Source: an uncultured Flavobacteriaceae bacterium (lineage in GTDB: Bacteria; Bacteroidota; Bacteroidia; Flavobacteriales; Flavobacteriaceae). Taken from it: a stretch of 64,000 nucleotides of DNA. The stretch lies in NCBI GenBank assembly GCA_947487895.1, contig CANKYF010000008.1:62001-126000 (forward strand), in the 5' to 3' direction. Under the pieces are notes generated by a model. That model ran no database searches and was not told the DNA's origin. It saw nothing but the letters and a program-made list of their open reading frames with translations. Position 1 is the stretch's first letter. Every line of letters starts with the position of its first letter. Position numbers and translations under genes: made by a program. This document shows positions 30,151 through 39,067 of the stretch, piece by piece.

Positions 30151-31209
30151 CTAAATAGCACTCAAAAACGCCTCTAATTTATCTTTAATAGTATCTATAG
30201 GATAAGCTTCATAATATTCAAAAGTATGTTCCTTTATATATTTTTCATCGAATTCATTATAAATTTCAGGTTTTAAATCTTTTAAATGAATTGATACATT
30301 TTTTTCATTCTCAAAAATCTGCCAAGTTTCTTTATCTACACTAGGTGAGAATAATGAAAATGTGGGGATTTCTAGAGCTTTCGCCATATTTACTGAACCA
30401 CCTTCGTTACCAATTAATGCATTACATTGAGATAGTAACCCTAAAAAACCTCTAAGAGATGTTGCATAAACATCAAAGTAAATGTGACTTTGAGTTGTTG
30501 TGTTGCATAGTTTAAAAAGCTTTAAAGCGTCTTCTTTTTGATTTGGAACATAGTTAAATAATAGCGAGCCATTAGTTTTTTCTACAATAAAGTCTAAAAG
30601 TTTAGCCATATTCTCAAGTGGATAACTTTTGTACCACTCACTACCTAATACGCTTATCATAAACAATGGTTTTTCATTGTCTATATGGTTGTCAATTAAA
30701 AGTTGTTTGGCTGCGCTTGTTTCTGGATCAGATAAAAATATTTTGGGTTTAAAATCTGTGATCTCATGTTTTACAATTGGTTTTAATAAACGTAACCTGT
30801 TTTCAATAGCCAAACCATAATCACTTTCTACACCATTTTCAAGTCTTTTAATGTTATAATTATAAAAAATACTTGAATACCCTTTATGGTATGAAATTTT
30901 GTATTTAGCCCCAGAAAAAGCCGTGATTAAATTACTGCCTAGCTTACTATAAGCATCAACAATAGTAGTATATTTTTGTTTACGAATTTTATTAATAAAC
31001 TTAAAAAACAATGAATAGTTTTTTCTAGTTGATTTGTCTAAAATGATTATGTTATCAATTGATGGATTTCCTTTTAATACATCGGCACAGTAAGAATAAC
31101 ACATGTAATCAATACAAGCATTTGGATATTCTTTTTTTAAAATGTTAGCTAGCATAGAACTAGTTAAAACATCACCAATGCGTTTTTGTTGTATGATTAA
31201 AATTTTCAT
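30151..31209 (-). CDS. glycosyltransferase family 9 (heptosyltransferase-like)
   Basis: MKILIIQQKRIGDVLTSSMLANILKKEYPN; GNEGGSVNMAKALEIPTFSLFSPS. Confidence 0.92.
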   Translation of the reverse strand: MKILIIQQKRIGDVLTSSMLANILKKEYPNACIDYMCYSYCADVLKGNPSIDNIIILDKSTRKNYSLFFKFINKIRKQKYTTIVDAYSKLGSNLITAFSGAKYKISYHKGYSSIFYNYNIKRLENGVESDYGLAIENRLRLLKPIVKHEITDFKPKIFLSDPETSAAKQLLIDNHIDNEKPLFMISVLGSEWYKSYPLENMAKLLDFIVEKTNGSLLFNYVPNQKEDALKLFKLCNTTTQSHIYFDVYATSLRGFLGLLSQCNALIGNEGGSVNMAKALEIPTFSLFSPSVDKETWQIFENEKNVSIHLKDLKPEIYNEFDEKYIKEHTFEYYEAYPIDTIKDKLEAFLSAI

Positions 31210-31277
31210 TCAGTAAAATTTATGAATTTAATAAAGTAAGTCTAAAAATGTAAAACAGCTTCTTATTAAAAGAAGAT

Positions 31278-32042
31278 TTATATTTTGTTTATATAATAAA
31301 AAGACGCTTCATTTATTTTATATTTTAATTTATCTAAAATCAAAAAAGGAAGTTTTTTAAGTTTAATACTAAAGCTTTTAATATAGTGTTTAAGGCCTCT
31401 TTTTTTTACAGTCCAAGATTCTTGCCACCAGTGTATACAATATGAGTTTTCAGTAATGTATTTTTCTGCTTCATCGAAGTTTACTTTTGGAGGTAATGGG
31501 AAAAAATAATCTACAGGAAAAAGTTTTACATTATTTATTTCTTGAAGCCCATATTCTTTTAAATTATAACTCAAAAGAACTTTAGAGACTATTGGTGGTC
31601 CTCCCATGGCATTAAATTCCATACGTTGCTTTTTTTCGGTTTCTTTAATGCATTCCAGAATAAAAGGATTGCCTTTGGTAGCTGCAATTACGGCAGAGTT
31701 TAAAGGAGATTTTTGGAAAACATGTTCAGTTTGAAAACCAACAAAAGCATCATTTTGTAAAAGAAGATCAAAACTTTTTAAAACTTCTATATCGGTATCC
31801 AAATAAATACCCCCTTCTTTATATACTGAATACAAACGCATGTAATCTGAAATAAAGGAAAACTTTTTTTGTTTATAAAGCCGTTTTAAAAAAGGTAGTT
31901 TATTAAAAGGAGTAGTAGACTCATCCCATTTTATAATTTCATAATCTGGTAATTGTTGTTTCCAAGAAGCAATACATTTTTTTAATACCTCATTGTATGC
32001 CCCATTACCATACCAGCAATAATGAATTTTTTTTGGAATCAT
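31278..32042 (-). CDS. glycosyltransferase family 32 (OCH1-like)
   Basis: IPKKIHYCWYG...SWKQQLPDYEIIKWDE, SDYMRLYSVYKEGGIYLDTDIEVLK. Confidence 0.93.
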   Translation of the reverse strand: MIPKKIHYCWYGNGAYNEVLKKCIASWKQQLPDYEIIKWDESTTPFNKLPFLKRLYKQKKFSFISDYMRLYSVYKEGGIYLDTDIEVLKSFDLLLQNDAFVGFQTEHVFQKSPLNSAVIAATKGNPFILECIKETEKKQRMEFNAMGGPPIVSKVLLSYNLKEYGLQEINNVKLFPVDYFFPLPPKVNFDEAEKYITENSYCIHWWQESWTVKKRGLKHYIKSFSIKLKKLPFLILDKLKYKINEASFYYINKI

Positions 32043-32116
32043 ACTTTATTTAATGTTATTTTGATACTTAATATTTTTAGCAATCAAAAGTACTTTAATT
32101 TTGTTAAATAACACTT

Positions 32117-32890
32117 ATGAATATTAGTGGACTAGTAATTACTTATAATGAAGAAAATAATATAGGAAAATGTGTTGAGGCATTATTTAAAGTATGTAAC
32201 GAGGTTATAGTTGTTGATTCACTAAGTCATGATAATACTGTTGAAATAGCTAAAAATAAAGGAGCTAAGGTGATATCTCAGGCTTTTTTAGGTGATGGTC
32301 CTCAGCGTAAGCACGGTTTACAGTTCTGCGAAAATGATTGGATTTTAAATCTTGATGCAGATGAATTTTTAGATAAAGATGCCACTAAATTTATAAGTGA
32401 AAAAAAATATTTAGATGGAGATTATGATGCATTTTCTTTTAGAGTAAAAAACTTTTTGGGAGATGAGTTAATAGATTTTTCTGGATGGTATCCAGACCAT
32501 AAAGTTCGTTTTTTTAATAAGCAAACAGCAAGCCCATCAACCTCTAAAGTGCACCAAAAAATAATAGCTACAAATGAGAAGAAAGTAGCAGTACACATTT
32601 TACATTACGGGTGGAATTCTTTTGAACAGATTGTATCTAAAAAGAATCAATATTCAACATGGCATGCCAATCAACTTTTTAATCAAGGAAAAAGAATTAA
32701 TAGCTTTAAGCCAATTTTAAATGGAACTATAGCCTTTTTAAGATGTTATTTTTTTAAAAGAGGCGTTTTTAACGGGTTAGATGGTATTACTATAGCTTTA
32801 ATTCAAGCTTTTTTTTCTTATATGAAATATGCCAAATTATTAAAACTACAACGTCTAGAAAAAATAAGGTTATCTAAAAAAACTTCATAA
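32117..32890 (+). CDS. glycosyltransferase family 2 (WaaE-like)
   Basis: ISGLVITYNEENNIGKCVEALFKVCNEVIVVDSLSHDNT, LNLDADEFLD. Confidence 0.92.
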   Translation: MNISGLVITYNEENNIGKCVEALFKVCNEVIVVDSLSHDNTVEIAKNKGAKVISQAFLGDGPQRKHGLQFCENDWILNLDADEFLDKDATKFISEKKYLDGDYDAFSFRVKNFLGDELIDFSGWYPDHKVRFFNKQTASPSTSKVHQKIIATNEKKVAVHILHYGWNSFEQIVSKKNQYSTWHANQLFNQGKRINSFKPILNGTIAFLRCYFFKRGVFNGLDGITIALIQAFFSYMKYAKLLKLQRLEKIRLSKKTS

Positions 32891-32933
32891 TCCAATTTTA
32901 ACAAGAGGTTGAATAGTTTTTTTAGATAACCTT
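32866..32933. terminator. bidirectional terminator-like perfect inverted repeat (19-bp arms)
   Basis: AAGGTTATCTAAAAAAACT (32866-32884) versus AGTTTTTTTAGATAACCTT (32915-32933), between convergent genes. Confidence 0.7.
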
Positions 32934-32960
32934 TTCAGAGTATCATAATTTTTATAACTG

Positions 32961-33776
32961 TTAAACAGCTACTTCGTTTTCACGTAGTGCGTCGTTTAAC
33001 GATGTTTTCTTATCTGTACTTTCCTTTCTTTTTCCAATTATTAAAGCACATGGTACATTATAACTTCCAGCTGCAAATTCTTTAGTATAACTTCCAGGAA
33101 TCACTACAGAACGAGCAGGTACTCTTCCTTTCATTTCAACAGGTTCATCTCCAGTTACATCAATAATTTTAGTACTCATAGTTAAAACAACACCAGCACC
33201 TAAAACAGCCTCTTTTTCAACGCGAACACCTTCAACAACAATACACCTAGAACCAACAAAAACATTATCTTCTATAATAACTGGAGCCGCTTGTAATGGT
33301 TCTAAAACACCACCAATACCAACACCACCAGATAAGTGTACATTTTTACCAATTTGAGCACAACTACCAACAGTAGCCCAAGTATCAACCATAGTGCCTT
33401 CATCAACATATGCTCCTAAGTTAACATAACTAGGCATTAATATAGTGCCAGGAGAAATATAAGCACCATGTCTTGCAACAGCGTGAGGTACAACACGAAT
33501 ACCTTTCTCAGCATATCCTTTCTTTAAAGGAATTTTATCATGAAATTCTAAAGGTCCAGCTTCTATAGTTTCCATTTTTTGAATAGGGAAATAAAGAACA
33601 ACACCTTTCTTTACCCATTCGTTAACTTGCCAACCACCTTCAACTGGTTCAGCAACTCTTAATTCACCTTTATCTAATAAATCTATTACAGTTCTAATCG
33701 CAGTTGTAGTTTTTTCTTCTTTTAAAAGATCTCTATTATCCCAAGCTGCTTCAATTATTTGTTGTAATTCAGTCAT
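32961..33776 (-). CDS. dapD: 2,3,4,5-tetrahydropyridine-2,6-dicarboxylate N-succinyltransferase
   Basis: Left-handed beta-helix hexapeptides; VPHAVARHGAYISPGTILMPSYVNLGAYVDEGTMVDTWATVGSCAQIGKNVHLSGGVGIGGVLEP. Confidence 0.97.
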   Translation of the reverse strand: MTELQQIIEAAWDNRDLLKEEKTTTAIRTVIDLLDKGELRVAEPVEGGWQVNEWVKKGVVLYFPIQKMETIEAGPLEFHDKIPLKKGYAEKGIRVVPHAVARHGAYISPGTILMPSYVNLGAYVDEGTMVDTWATVGSCAQIGKNVHLSGGVGIGGVLEPLQAAPVIIEDNVFVGSRCIVVEGVRVEKEAVLGAGVVLTMSTKIIDVTGDEPVEMKGRVPARSVVIPGSYTKEFAAGSYNVPCALIIGKRKESTDKKTSLNDALRENEVAV

Positions 33777-34224
33777 TTCTATTTATTTTTTGGCAAAAGT
33801 ACACGATTTTTTTTCATTTAAAAATTAGCAAAAGCTAAATGAAAAAAAATAATAGTTAAGGCAGTAATTATGGAGAGAAAACAAGGTGTTATACACTTTA
33901 TTTATAATGAAATTTCAATATAACGTAACTTAATAATAATTTCACCTATAAACATTGAAAATAACCTAAAACTAAGCTGTTTTTCATCCAAGGCAAAATA
34001 CATTTTATGGACTGTTATTTTTAGTTTTTCCTACTAATGAAAAAAAACATCGATAAAATACATGTTTGATGTTCTTTAACCGAAAAAAAACAGCGTTTAA
34101 TCAGTTAATCTAGGCTTTTGCACATTTTCTCTAATAAACGAATATTCAATGTTTTACAACCATTTTTTTCCTCTCGAACCTTCCTCTCAATGTACCTTTG
34201 AAGTGTAAAAAGAATCCAACGGTG

Positions 34225-34533
34225 ATGAAAAAAAGATTTTACATATTATTAGTTTTAGTTTTAAGCTTCTCTTACATGAATGCTCAAAACACTGCTGAAG
34301 TAAAAAATGAAGATGATAAAGTGGTTACTATCTCTCAAGAAAAAGATACTACTGTTAATACTAACGAGTCTTTAACTACTAACGAAGATAAAGTCTTATT
34401 AATTAGCGAAGAAGAATTAAGAGCATCTATAGCAGGAACTGCTAGCGATATAAGAACTTATTTCAACAAAGAACGAAATGTTGACAACATTAAACTTTTG
34501 TTCCCAAAAATGAATAAAGCAACAAAGGCTTAA
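34225..34533 (+). CDS. small secreted protein of unknown function
   Basis: ATG at 34225 (track start is TTG); signal peptide MKKRFYILLVLVLSFSYMNAQ; TACCTTTG -7-like box at 34193-34200. Confidence 0.65.
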   Translation: MKKRFYILLVLVLSFSYMNAQNTAEVKNEDDKVVTISQEKDTTVNTNESLTTNEDKVLLISEEELRASIAGTASDIRTYFNKERNVDNIKLLFPKMNKATKA

Positions 34534-35010
34534 TTCATATCTCTCAACTCTCAACTCTCTCATTAATTAATCCATTATCCCTCACTCAAATAAACTGTAA
34601 CTACTCCTAAAAGGGTGTTATTGTTTAACAAGAAATTAAAAACGTCTATAGCATCAACTGCTAGCGATATAAGAATTTATTTCAACAAAGGAAGACATGT
34701 TGACAACATTAGTTTCCAAAAATGAATAAGGCAACAAAGGCTTAATTCATATCTCTCAACTCTCAATTCTCTCAATTAATTAATCCATTTTCTCTCAAAT
34801 AAACCATAACTACTTCTAAAAAAGGGTGTTATTGTTTACCAAGAAATTAAAAGCGTCTATAGCATGAACTGCTAGCGATATAAGAATTTATTTCAACAAA
34901 GGAAGACATGTTGACAACATTAGTTTCCAAAAATGAATAAGGCAATAAAAGCTTAATTCATATCTCTCAACTCTCAACTCTCTCAATTAATTAATCCATT
35001 TTCTCTCAAA
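34391..35010 (+). repeat. three tandem copies (periods 219 and 211 bp) of the 3' part of the 34225-34533 gene plus its downstream flank; copies 2 and 3 are decayed
   Basis: GCTAGCGATATAAGAA at 34441, 34660 and 34871, each followed by TTATTTCAACAAAG..GTTGACAACATTA..AAAATGAATAA..AATTCATATCTCTCAACTCTCAA.TCTCTCA. Confidence 0.92.
34612..35010 (+). pseudogene. two non-functional 3' gene-tail copies
   Basis: No start codon or signal peptide; shared 7-nt contraction causes frameshift and stop (caa aaa tga); copy 3 has an additional in-frame TGA (ata gca TGA act). Confidence 0.8.
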
Positions 35011-35117
35011 AAAATTATTTCTAGAATTAAGACTTATTTTAATAAACTTAAATCTTTCAAATAATATTACAGCTACATGAACCTAAACTCTCAAAGTATA
35101 ATAATTAGGTTAAGCTG

Positions 35118-35150
35118 AAAAAGACTGTCAATTGTGACGGTCTTTTTTTT
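35118..35150 (+). terminator. rho-independent terminator
   Basis: GACTGTCA-attg-TGACGGTC followed by T8. Confidence 0.75.
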
Positions 35151-35180
35151 ATATGACTTATTTTTGCGAAAACTTTATGG

Positions 35181-35591
35181 ATGGGAAGATTATTGGCAAT
35201 AGATTATGGAACTAAAAGAACGGGGCTAGCGGTAACAGATGAACTTCAAATTATAGCTTCTGGTCTTACCACTGTTAATACTAAAGAACTAATTAGCTTT
35301 TTAAAAGATTATACTAAAACTGAGGTTGTTGAGTTGTTTTTAATAGGTGAACCTAAGCAAATGGATAATACAGCTTCACAAAGTGAAATACACATTCAAA
35401 AGTTTATAGATCAATTAGTAAAGGAGCTACCTACTATACCAATTAAAAGAGTAGATGAGCGCTTTACTTCAAAAATGGCTTTTCAAACCATGATTGATAG
35501 TGGTTTAAAAAAGAAGCAACGTAAAAATAAAGCTTTAGTAGATGAAATAAGCGCAACTCTTATTCTTCAGAGTTATTTATATTCTAAATAA
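35181..35591 (+). CDS. ruvX: Holliday junction resolvase RuvX/YqgF
   Basis: LLAIDYGTKRTGLAVTD; FLIGEPKQMDN; VDERFTSKMA. Confidence 0.95.
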   Translation: MGRLLAIDYGTKRTGLAVTDELQIIASGLTTVNTKELISFLKDYTKTEVVELFLIGEPKQMDNTASQSEIHIQKFIDQLVKELPTIPIKRVDERFTSKMAFQTMIDSGLKKKQRKNKALVDEISATLILQSYLYSK

Positions 35592-35635
35592 ATATAGTAT
35601 TTGTATTTTTGCAACTTTAATAGCAAAATTAGCTC

Positions 35636-36226
35636 ATGATATTACCTATTGTAGCCTACGGCGATCCAGTTTTAAAAAAGAAAGCAAAAGAAATTACTAA
35701 AGAGTATCCAAAATTAGATACACTTTTAGAAAACATGTTTGAAACCATGTATGGTGCCTATGGCGTGGGTTTAGCAGCACCTCAAATAGGATTACCAATT
35801 AGACTTTTTTTGGTAGATACAGCACCATTTGCTGAAGATGAAGAGCTAAGTGAAGAAGAAAAAAATGAGCTTAAAGATTTTAAAAAAGTATTTATAAATG
35901 CTACTATTTTAGTAGAAGAAGGTGATGAATGGGTATTTACAGAAGGGTGTTTAAGCATACCAGATGTTAGGGAAGATGTATTTAGAAAACCTGAAATTAC
36001 CATAGAATATTTTGATGAAAACTTTAATAAGCATACCGAGACTTTTAACGGACTTATTGCAAGGGTTATTCAACATGAATATGACCATATAGAAGGTGTT
36101 TTATTTACAGATAAGTTATCTAGTTTTAAAAAACGTTTAATAAAAGGAAAGCTAAGTAATATATCAAAAGGAAAAATAAATATAGACTACAGAATGCGTT
36201 TCCCAGATCAAAAAAAGAAACGATAA
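35636..36226 (+). CDS. def: peptide deformylase
   Basis: GVGLAAPQIG, EGCLSIP, QHEYDHIEG motifs. Confidence 0.97.
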   Translation: MILPIVAYGDPVLKKKAKEITKEYPKLDTLLENMFETMYGAYGVGLAAPQIGLPIRLFLVDTAPFAEDEELSEEEKNELKDFKKVFINATILVEEGDEWVFTEGCLSIPDVREDVFRKPEITIEYFDENFNKHTETFNGLIARVIQHEYDHIEGVLFTDKLSSFKKRLIKGKLSNISKGKINIDYRMRFPDQKKKR

Positions 36227-36279
36227 TATTTGCAATATATCAATAAAGAAAAGATATTTACGTCTTTCAAAAAAATACT

Positions 36280-36705
36280 ATGAGTTTAGAAAAAGTACTT
36301 TCAATATCAGGAAAACCAGGGTTGTTTAAACTAATAACGCAAACACGTGGAGGTTTTGTGGCAGAGTCATTAATAGATAAAAAACGTTTGTCTATAGGGA
36401 TTCAAAATAACGTTAGTGTTTTAAGTGAGATAGCCATTTATACATTGACAGAAGAAGTACCTTTAAAAGAGGTTTTTAAAAAGATAAAAGAAAAAGAAAA
36501 TGGAGCGCAAACCTCTGTGAGACCTAAAGAAAGTAAAGATAAACTAGAAGAATATTTCTTTGGGGTACTACCAGATTATGATGAAGATAGAGTATATGCT
36601 AGCGATATAAAAAAGGTGTTGCAATGGTATAACTTACTACAAAAACATGATATGCTAGATTTATTAGAAGAACAAGAGAAAGAACACTTAAACGAAGAAG
36701 AATAA
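36280..36705 (+). CDS. DUF5606 domain-containing protein
   Basis: MSLEKVLSISGKPGLFKLITQTRGGFVAESLIDKKRLSI, typical of a Bacteroidota conserved family located after def. Confidence 0.8.
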   Translation: MSLEKVLSISGKPGLFKLITQTRGGFVAESLIDKKRLSIGIQNNVSVLSEIAIYTLTEEVPLKEVFKKIKEKENGAQTSVRPKESKDKLEEYFFGVLPDYDEDRVYASDIKKVLQWYNLLQKHDMLDLLEEQEKEHLNEEE

Positions 36706-36707
36706 AA

Positions 36708-36734
36708 AAAACCTCCAAATTTGGAGGTTTTTTT
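36708..36734 (+). terminator. rho-independent terminator
   Basis: Perfect ACCTCCAAATTTGGAGGT palindrome flanked by A/T runs. Confidence 0.85.
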
Positions 36735-36801
36735 ATGAATTGCTGTAAGGTTTATTGGGATTTAACGACACAAAAGTTGCTAACAAATAAAACTAAATCC
36801 A

Positions 36802-37473
36802 ATGAAATCCCTTTGGTTTTTTGATGATGTTAACCTTTTTAAGGTTTTATGCCCGCATAAATTTAAAGCATACAAAGCGCATCATGATTTTGATGCATAC
36901 AAAAAGAAAGACTACATATACTTTGAAGAAGACTCTGCAAACAAAGTATATCTTATAGAAAAAGGAAAAGTTAAGATTGGTTATTATAATGAAGATGGAG
37001 ATGAAGTTGTAAAAGCAATTTTATCTAGAGGAGAACTTTTTGGAGAAACAGCTATTTTAGGTGAAGCAAAAAGAGAAGAGTTTGCTCAATCTGTAGATAA
37101 TTCAACCAGTATATGTCCAGTAGGTGTAGATACAATGCATAACTTAATGCGAAATAATCAAACCTTCAGTTTAAAAATTTACAAACTCATTGGTTTCAAA
37201 TTAAAAAAATTAGAAAGGCGTTTACAAATATTACTTTTTAAAGATGCTAAAACGCGTTTAGTAGAGTTTTTAGAAGAATTGTGTACGGATTATGGATACG
37301 ATTGTGAAAAAACAGGAGACAAGGTAATTCATCATCCTTATACGCAAAGAGATATAGCATCATTAATAGGTACCTCAAGACCAACGTTAAATATTCTTTT
37401 AAACGAACTTAAAGAAGAAAACGTGATTGAATTTGGTCGAAAAGAGATAAGAATTCATAAAAAAACAGCCTAA
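36802..37473 (+). CDS. Crp/Fnr family transcriptional regulator
   Basis: cNMP-binding-like domain VYLIEKGKVKIGYYNEDGDEVVKAILSRGELFGE and HTH TQRDIASLIGTSRPTLNILLNELKEENVI. Confidence 0.93.
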   Translation: MKSLWFFDDVNLFKVLCPHKFKAYKAHHDFDAYKKKDYIYFEEDSANKVYLIEKGKVKIGYYNEDGDEVVKAILSRGELFGETAILGEAKREEFAQSVDNSTSICPVGVDTMHNLMRNNQTFSLKIYKLIGFKLKKLERRLQILLFKDAKTRLVEFLEELCTDYGYDCEKTGDKVIHHPYTQRDIASLIGTSRPTLNILLNELKEENVIEFGRKEIRIHKKTA

Positions 37474-37492
37474 TGTTAGGTAGCTAACATTA
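37471..37492. promoter_or_regulatory. candidate Crp/Fnr-type operator (perfect 9-bp inverted repeat, 4-bp centre)
   Basis: TAATGTTAG-GTAG-CTAACATTA; TGTTA-N6-TAACA layout; centred about 41 bp upstream of the start site predicted from a TACCTTTG box at 37511-37518. Confidence 0.5.
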
Positions 37493-37546
37493 AAAAAAAT
37501 CATTCTAATTTACCTTTGAAGTATTAATAACTTTAAAAAAATTGTA

Positions 37547-38416
37547 ATGATTAAAAAAATGTTTTTAGCTATTTTAGCTATAAGTGTATTAACGGTTTCA
37601 TGTAGTGATGATGATAACTCAGTAACAACTTCAAGCTTAACATTAAACCTTGAAGGATTAGAAGCTTTAGGTTCTGATTTTGTTTATGAAGGATGGATTA
37701 TTGTAGACGGGAACCCAGTATCTACTGGTACATTTTCTTCAGTAGATTTTCCCCAGTCTTTCAACATTGATTCAGAACAATTAAATAAAGCAACAACTTT
37801 TGTGCTTTCTATAGAGCCATCAGTAGACCCAGATCCCGCACCAGCTCCAACTAAAATTTTAGCAGGAGATTTTTCAGGTAGCTCAGCAAGCGTTAACTCA
37901 AACGGTATTGTTGGAGATTTCACTAATTCTTATGGTAAGTACATATTAGCTACACCAACAGATGCAGATGATATGAATGAAGAAAGTGGTGTTTGGTTTT
38001 TAGATAATTCAAGCGGATCTCCAGTTGCAGGTTTAAGCTTACCAACATTAGACAGTGGATGGAAATATGAAGGATGGGTAGTATTTGATGGTACGCCTAT
38101 TTCAACAGGTACTTTTTCTGCTGTTAATGCTGCCGATGATAATGCTGCTACTTCTTCATTTAAAGGAGATACTGGTAATGGACCAGGATATCCAGGAGAA
38201 GATTATTTACAAAATGCACCAGCTGGATTAACATTCCCAACAGATTTAAAAGGAAGAACTATAGTTGTCTCTGTAGAGCCATATCCAGATAATAGTCCTG
38301 CGCCTTTTACTTTAAAGCCATTAGCTCATATGGTTCCTACCGATGCAATGAATCATACAACAATTACAATGGGTGATGGACCAGTTGCAAGTTTATCAGG
38401 AACTGTTTCAAGATAA
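37547..38416 (+). CDS. secreted lipoprotein with two RskA-like (anti-sigma-K extracytoplasmic) repeats
   Basis: Lipobox LTVSCSDDD; internal repeat YEGWIIVDGNPVSTGTFSSVD / YEGWVVFDGTPISTGTFSAVN, each followed by [VL]S[IV]EP...PAP. Confidence 0.75.
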   Translation: MIKKMFLAILAISVLTVSCSDDDNSVTTSSLTLNLEGLEALGSDFVYEGWIIVDGNPVSTGTFSSVDFPQSFNIDSEQLNKATTFVLSIEPSVDPDPAPAPTKILAGDFSGSSASVNSNGIVGDFTNSYGKYILATPTDADDMNEESGVWFLDNSSGSPVAGLSLPTLDSGWKYEGWVVFDGTPISTGTFSAVNAADDNAATSSFKGDTGNGPGYPGEDYLQNAPAGLTFPTDLKGRTIVVSVEPYPDNSPAPFTLKPLAHMVPTDAMNHTTITMGDGPVASLSGTVSR

Positions 38417-38462
38417 TTTGTTTTGACTATATGATTAAGATGAATTGTTTTTTTTAGATTTG

Positions 38463-38491
38463 AAGCATGGTGTAAAAACCATGCTTTTTTT
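38463..38491 (+). terminator. rho-independent terminator
   Basis: AGCATGGT-gtaaaa-ACCATGCT followed by T7. Confidence 0.75.
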
Positions 38492-38494
38492 ATT

Positions 38495-39064
38495 ATGAAA
38501 TTTAAAAAACCAAAGTTTAAGGATATTTTATTTTTAGTTGTTGTGGCTTTATTGATCATACCACAAACAAGACGCCCAATTCAGATATTTTTAAATAAAG
38601 GATTAGCACTTTTTAGCCCTTCAGTTTCAAATGAAAATAATCGAGAAATATTACCTTCTTATAATTGGCAATTGAAAGATGCCAATGGTGCTATTTTAAA
38701 TTTTGAAAGTACTAAAGGAAAGGTAGTACTTATCAATTTTTGGGCTACTTGGTGTCCGCCATGTATTGCTGAAATGTCAAGCCTTCAAGATCTTTACAAT
38801 GATTATAATGATAAAATAGAATTTCTTTTTGTTACTGATGATTCGTTTAAAGTTGTAAATAGATTTTTAGAAAAGAATGACTATACTTTTAAGGTGTATC
38901 AGCCTATTTCTAGTACCAATGAAGTTTTTCAAGTTAAAAGTATTCCTAGAACATTTTTAATAGACCAAAGCGGAAAGGTAGTTATAGATAAAACAGGTGC
39001 GGCCAATTGGAATAGTGAGACAGTTAGAAATACCATAAATTTATTAATTCAACAAAACAAATAA
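38495..39064 (+). CDS. TlpA/ResA-like membrane-anchored thioredoxin-fold protein
   Basis: GKVVLINFWATWCPPCIAEMSSLQDL; N-terminal TM helix. Confidence 0.95.
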   Translation: MKFKKPKFKDILFLVVVALLIIPQTRRPIQIFLNKGLALFSPSVSNENNREILPSYNWQLKDANGAILNFESTKGKVVLINFWATWCPPCIAEMSSLQDLYNDYNDKIEFLFVTDDSFKVVNRFLEKNDYTFKVYQPISSTNEVFQVKSIPRTFLIDQSGKVVIDKTGAANWNSETVRNTINLLIQQNK

Positions 39065-39067
39065 CGA

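Noticed and set aside
34391-35010. CRISPR-like array
   Set aside because: Only three ~210-bp contiguous units that are copies of a gene tail; no short repeats with unique spacers and no cas genes
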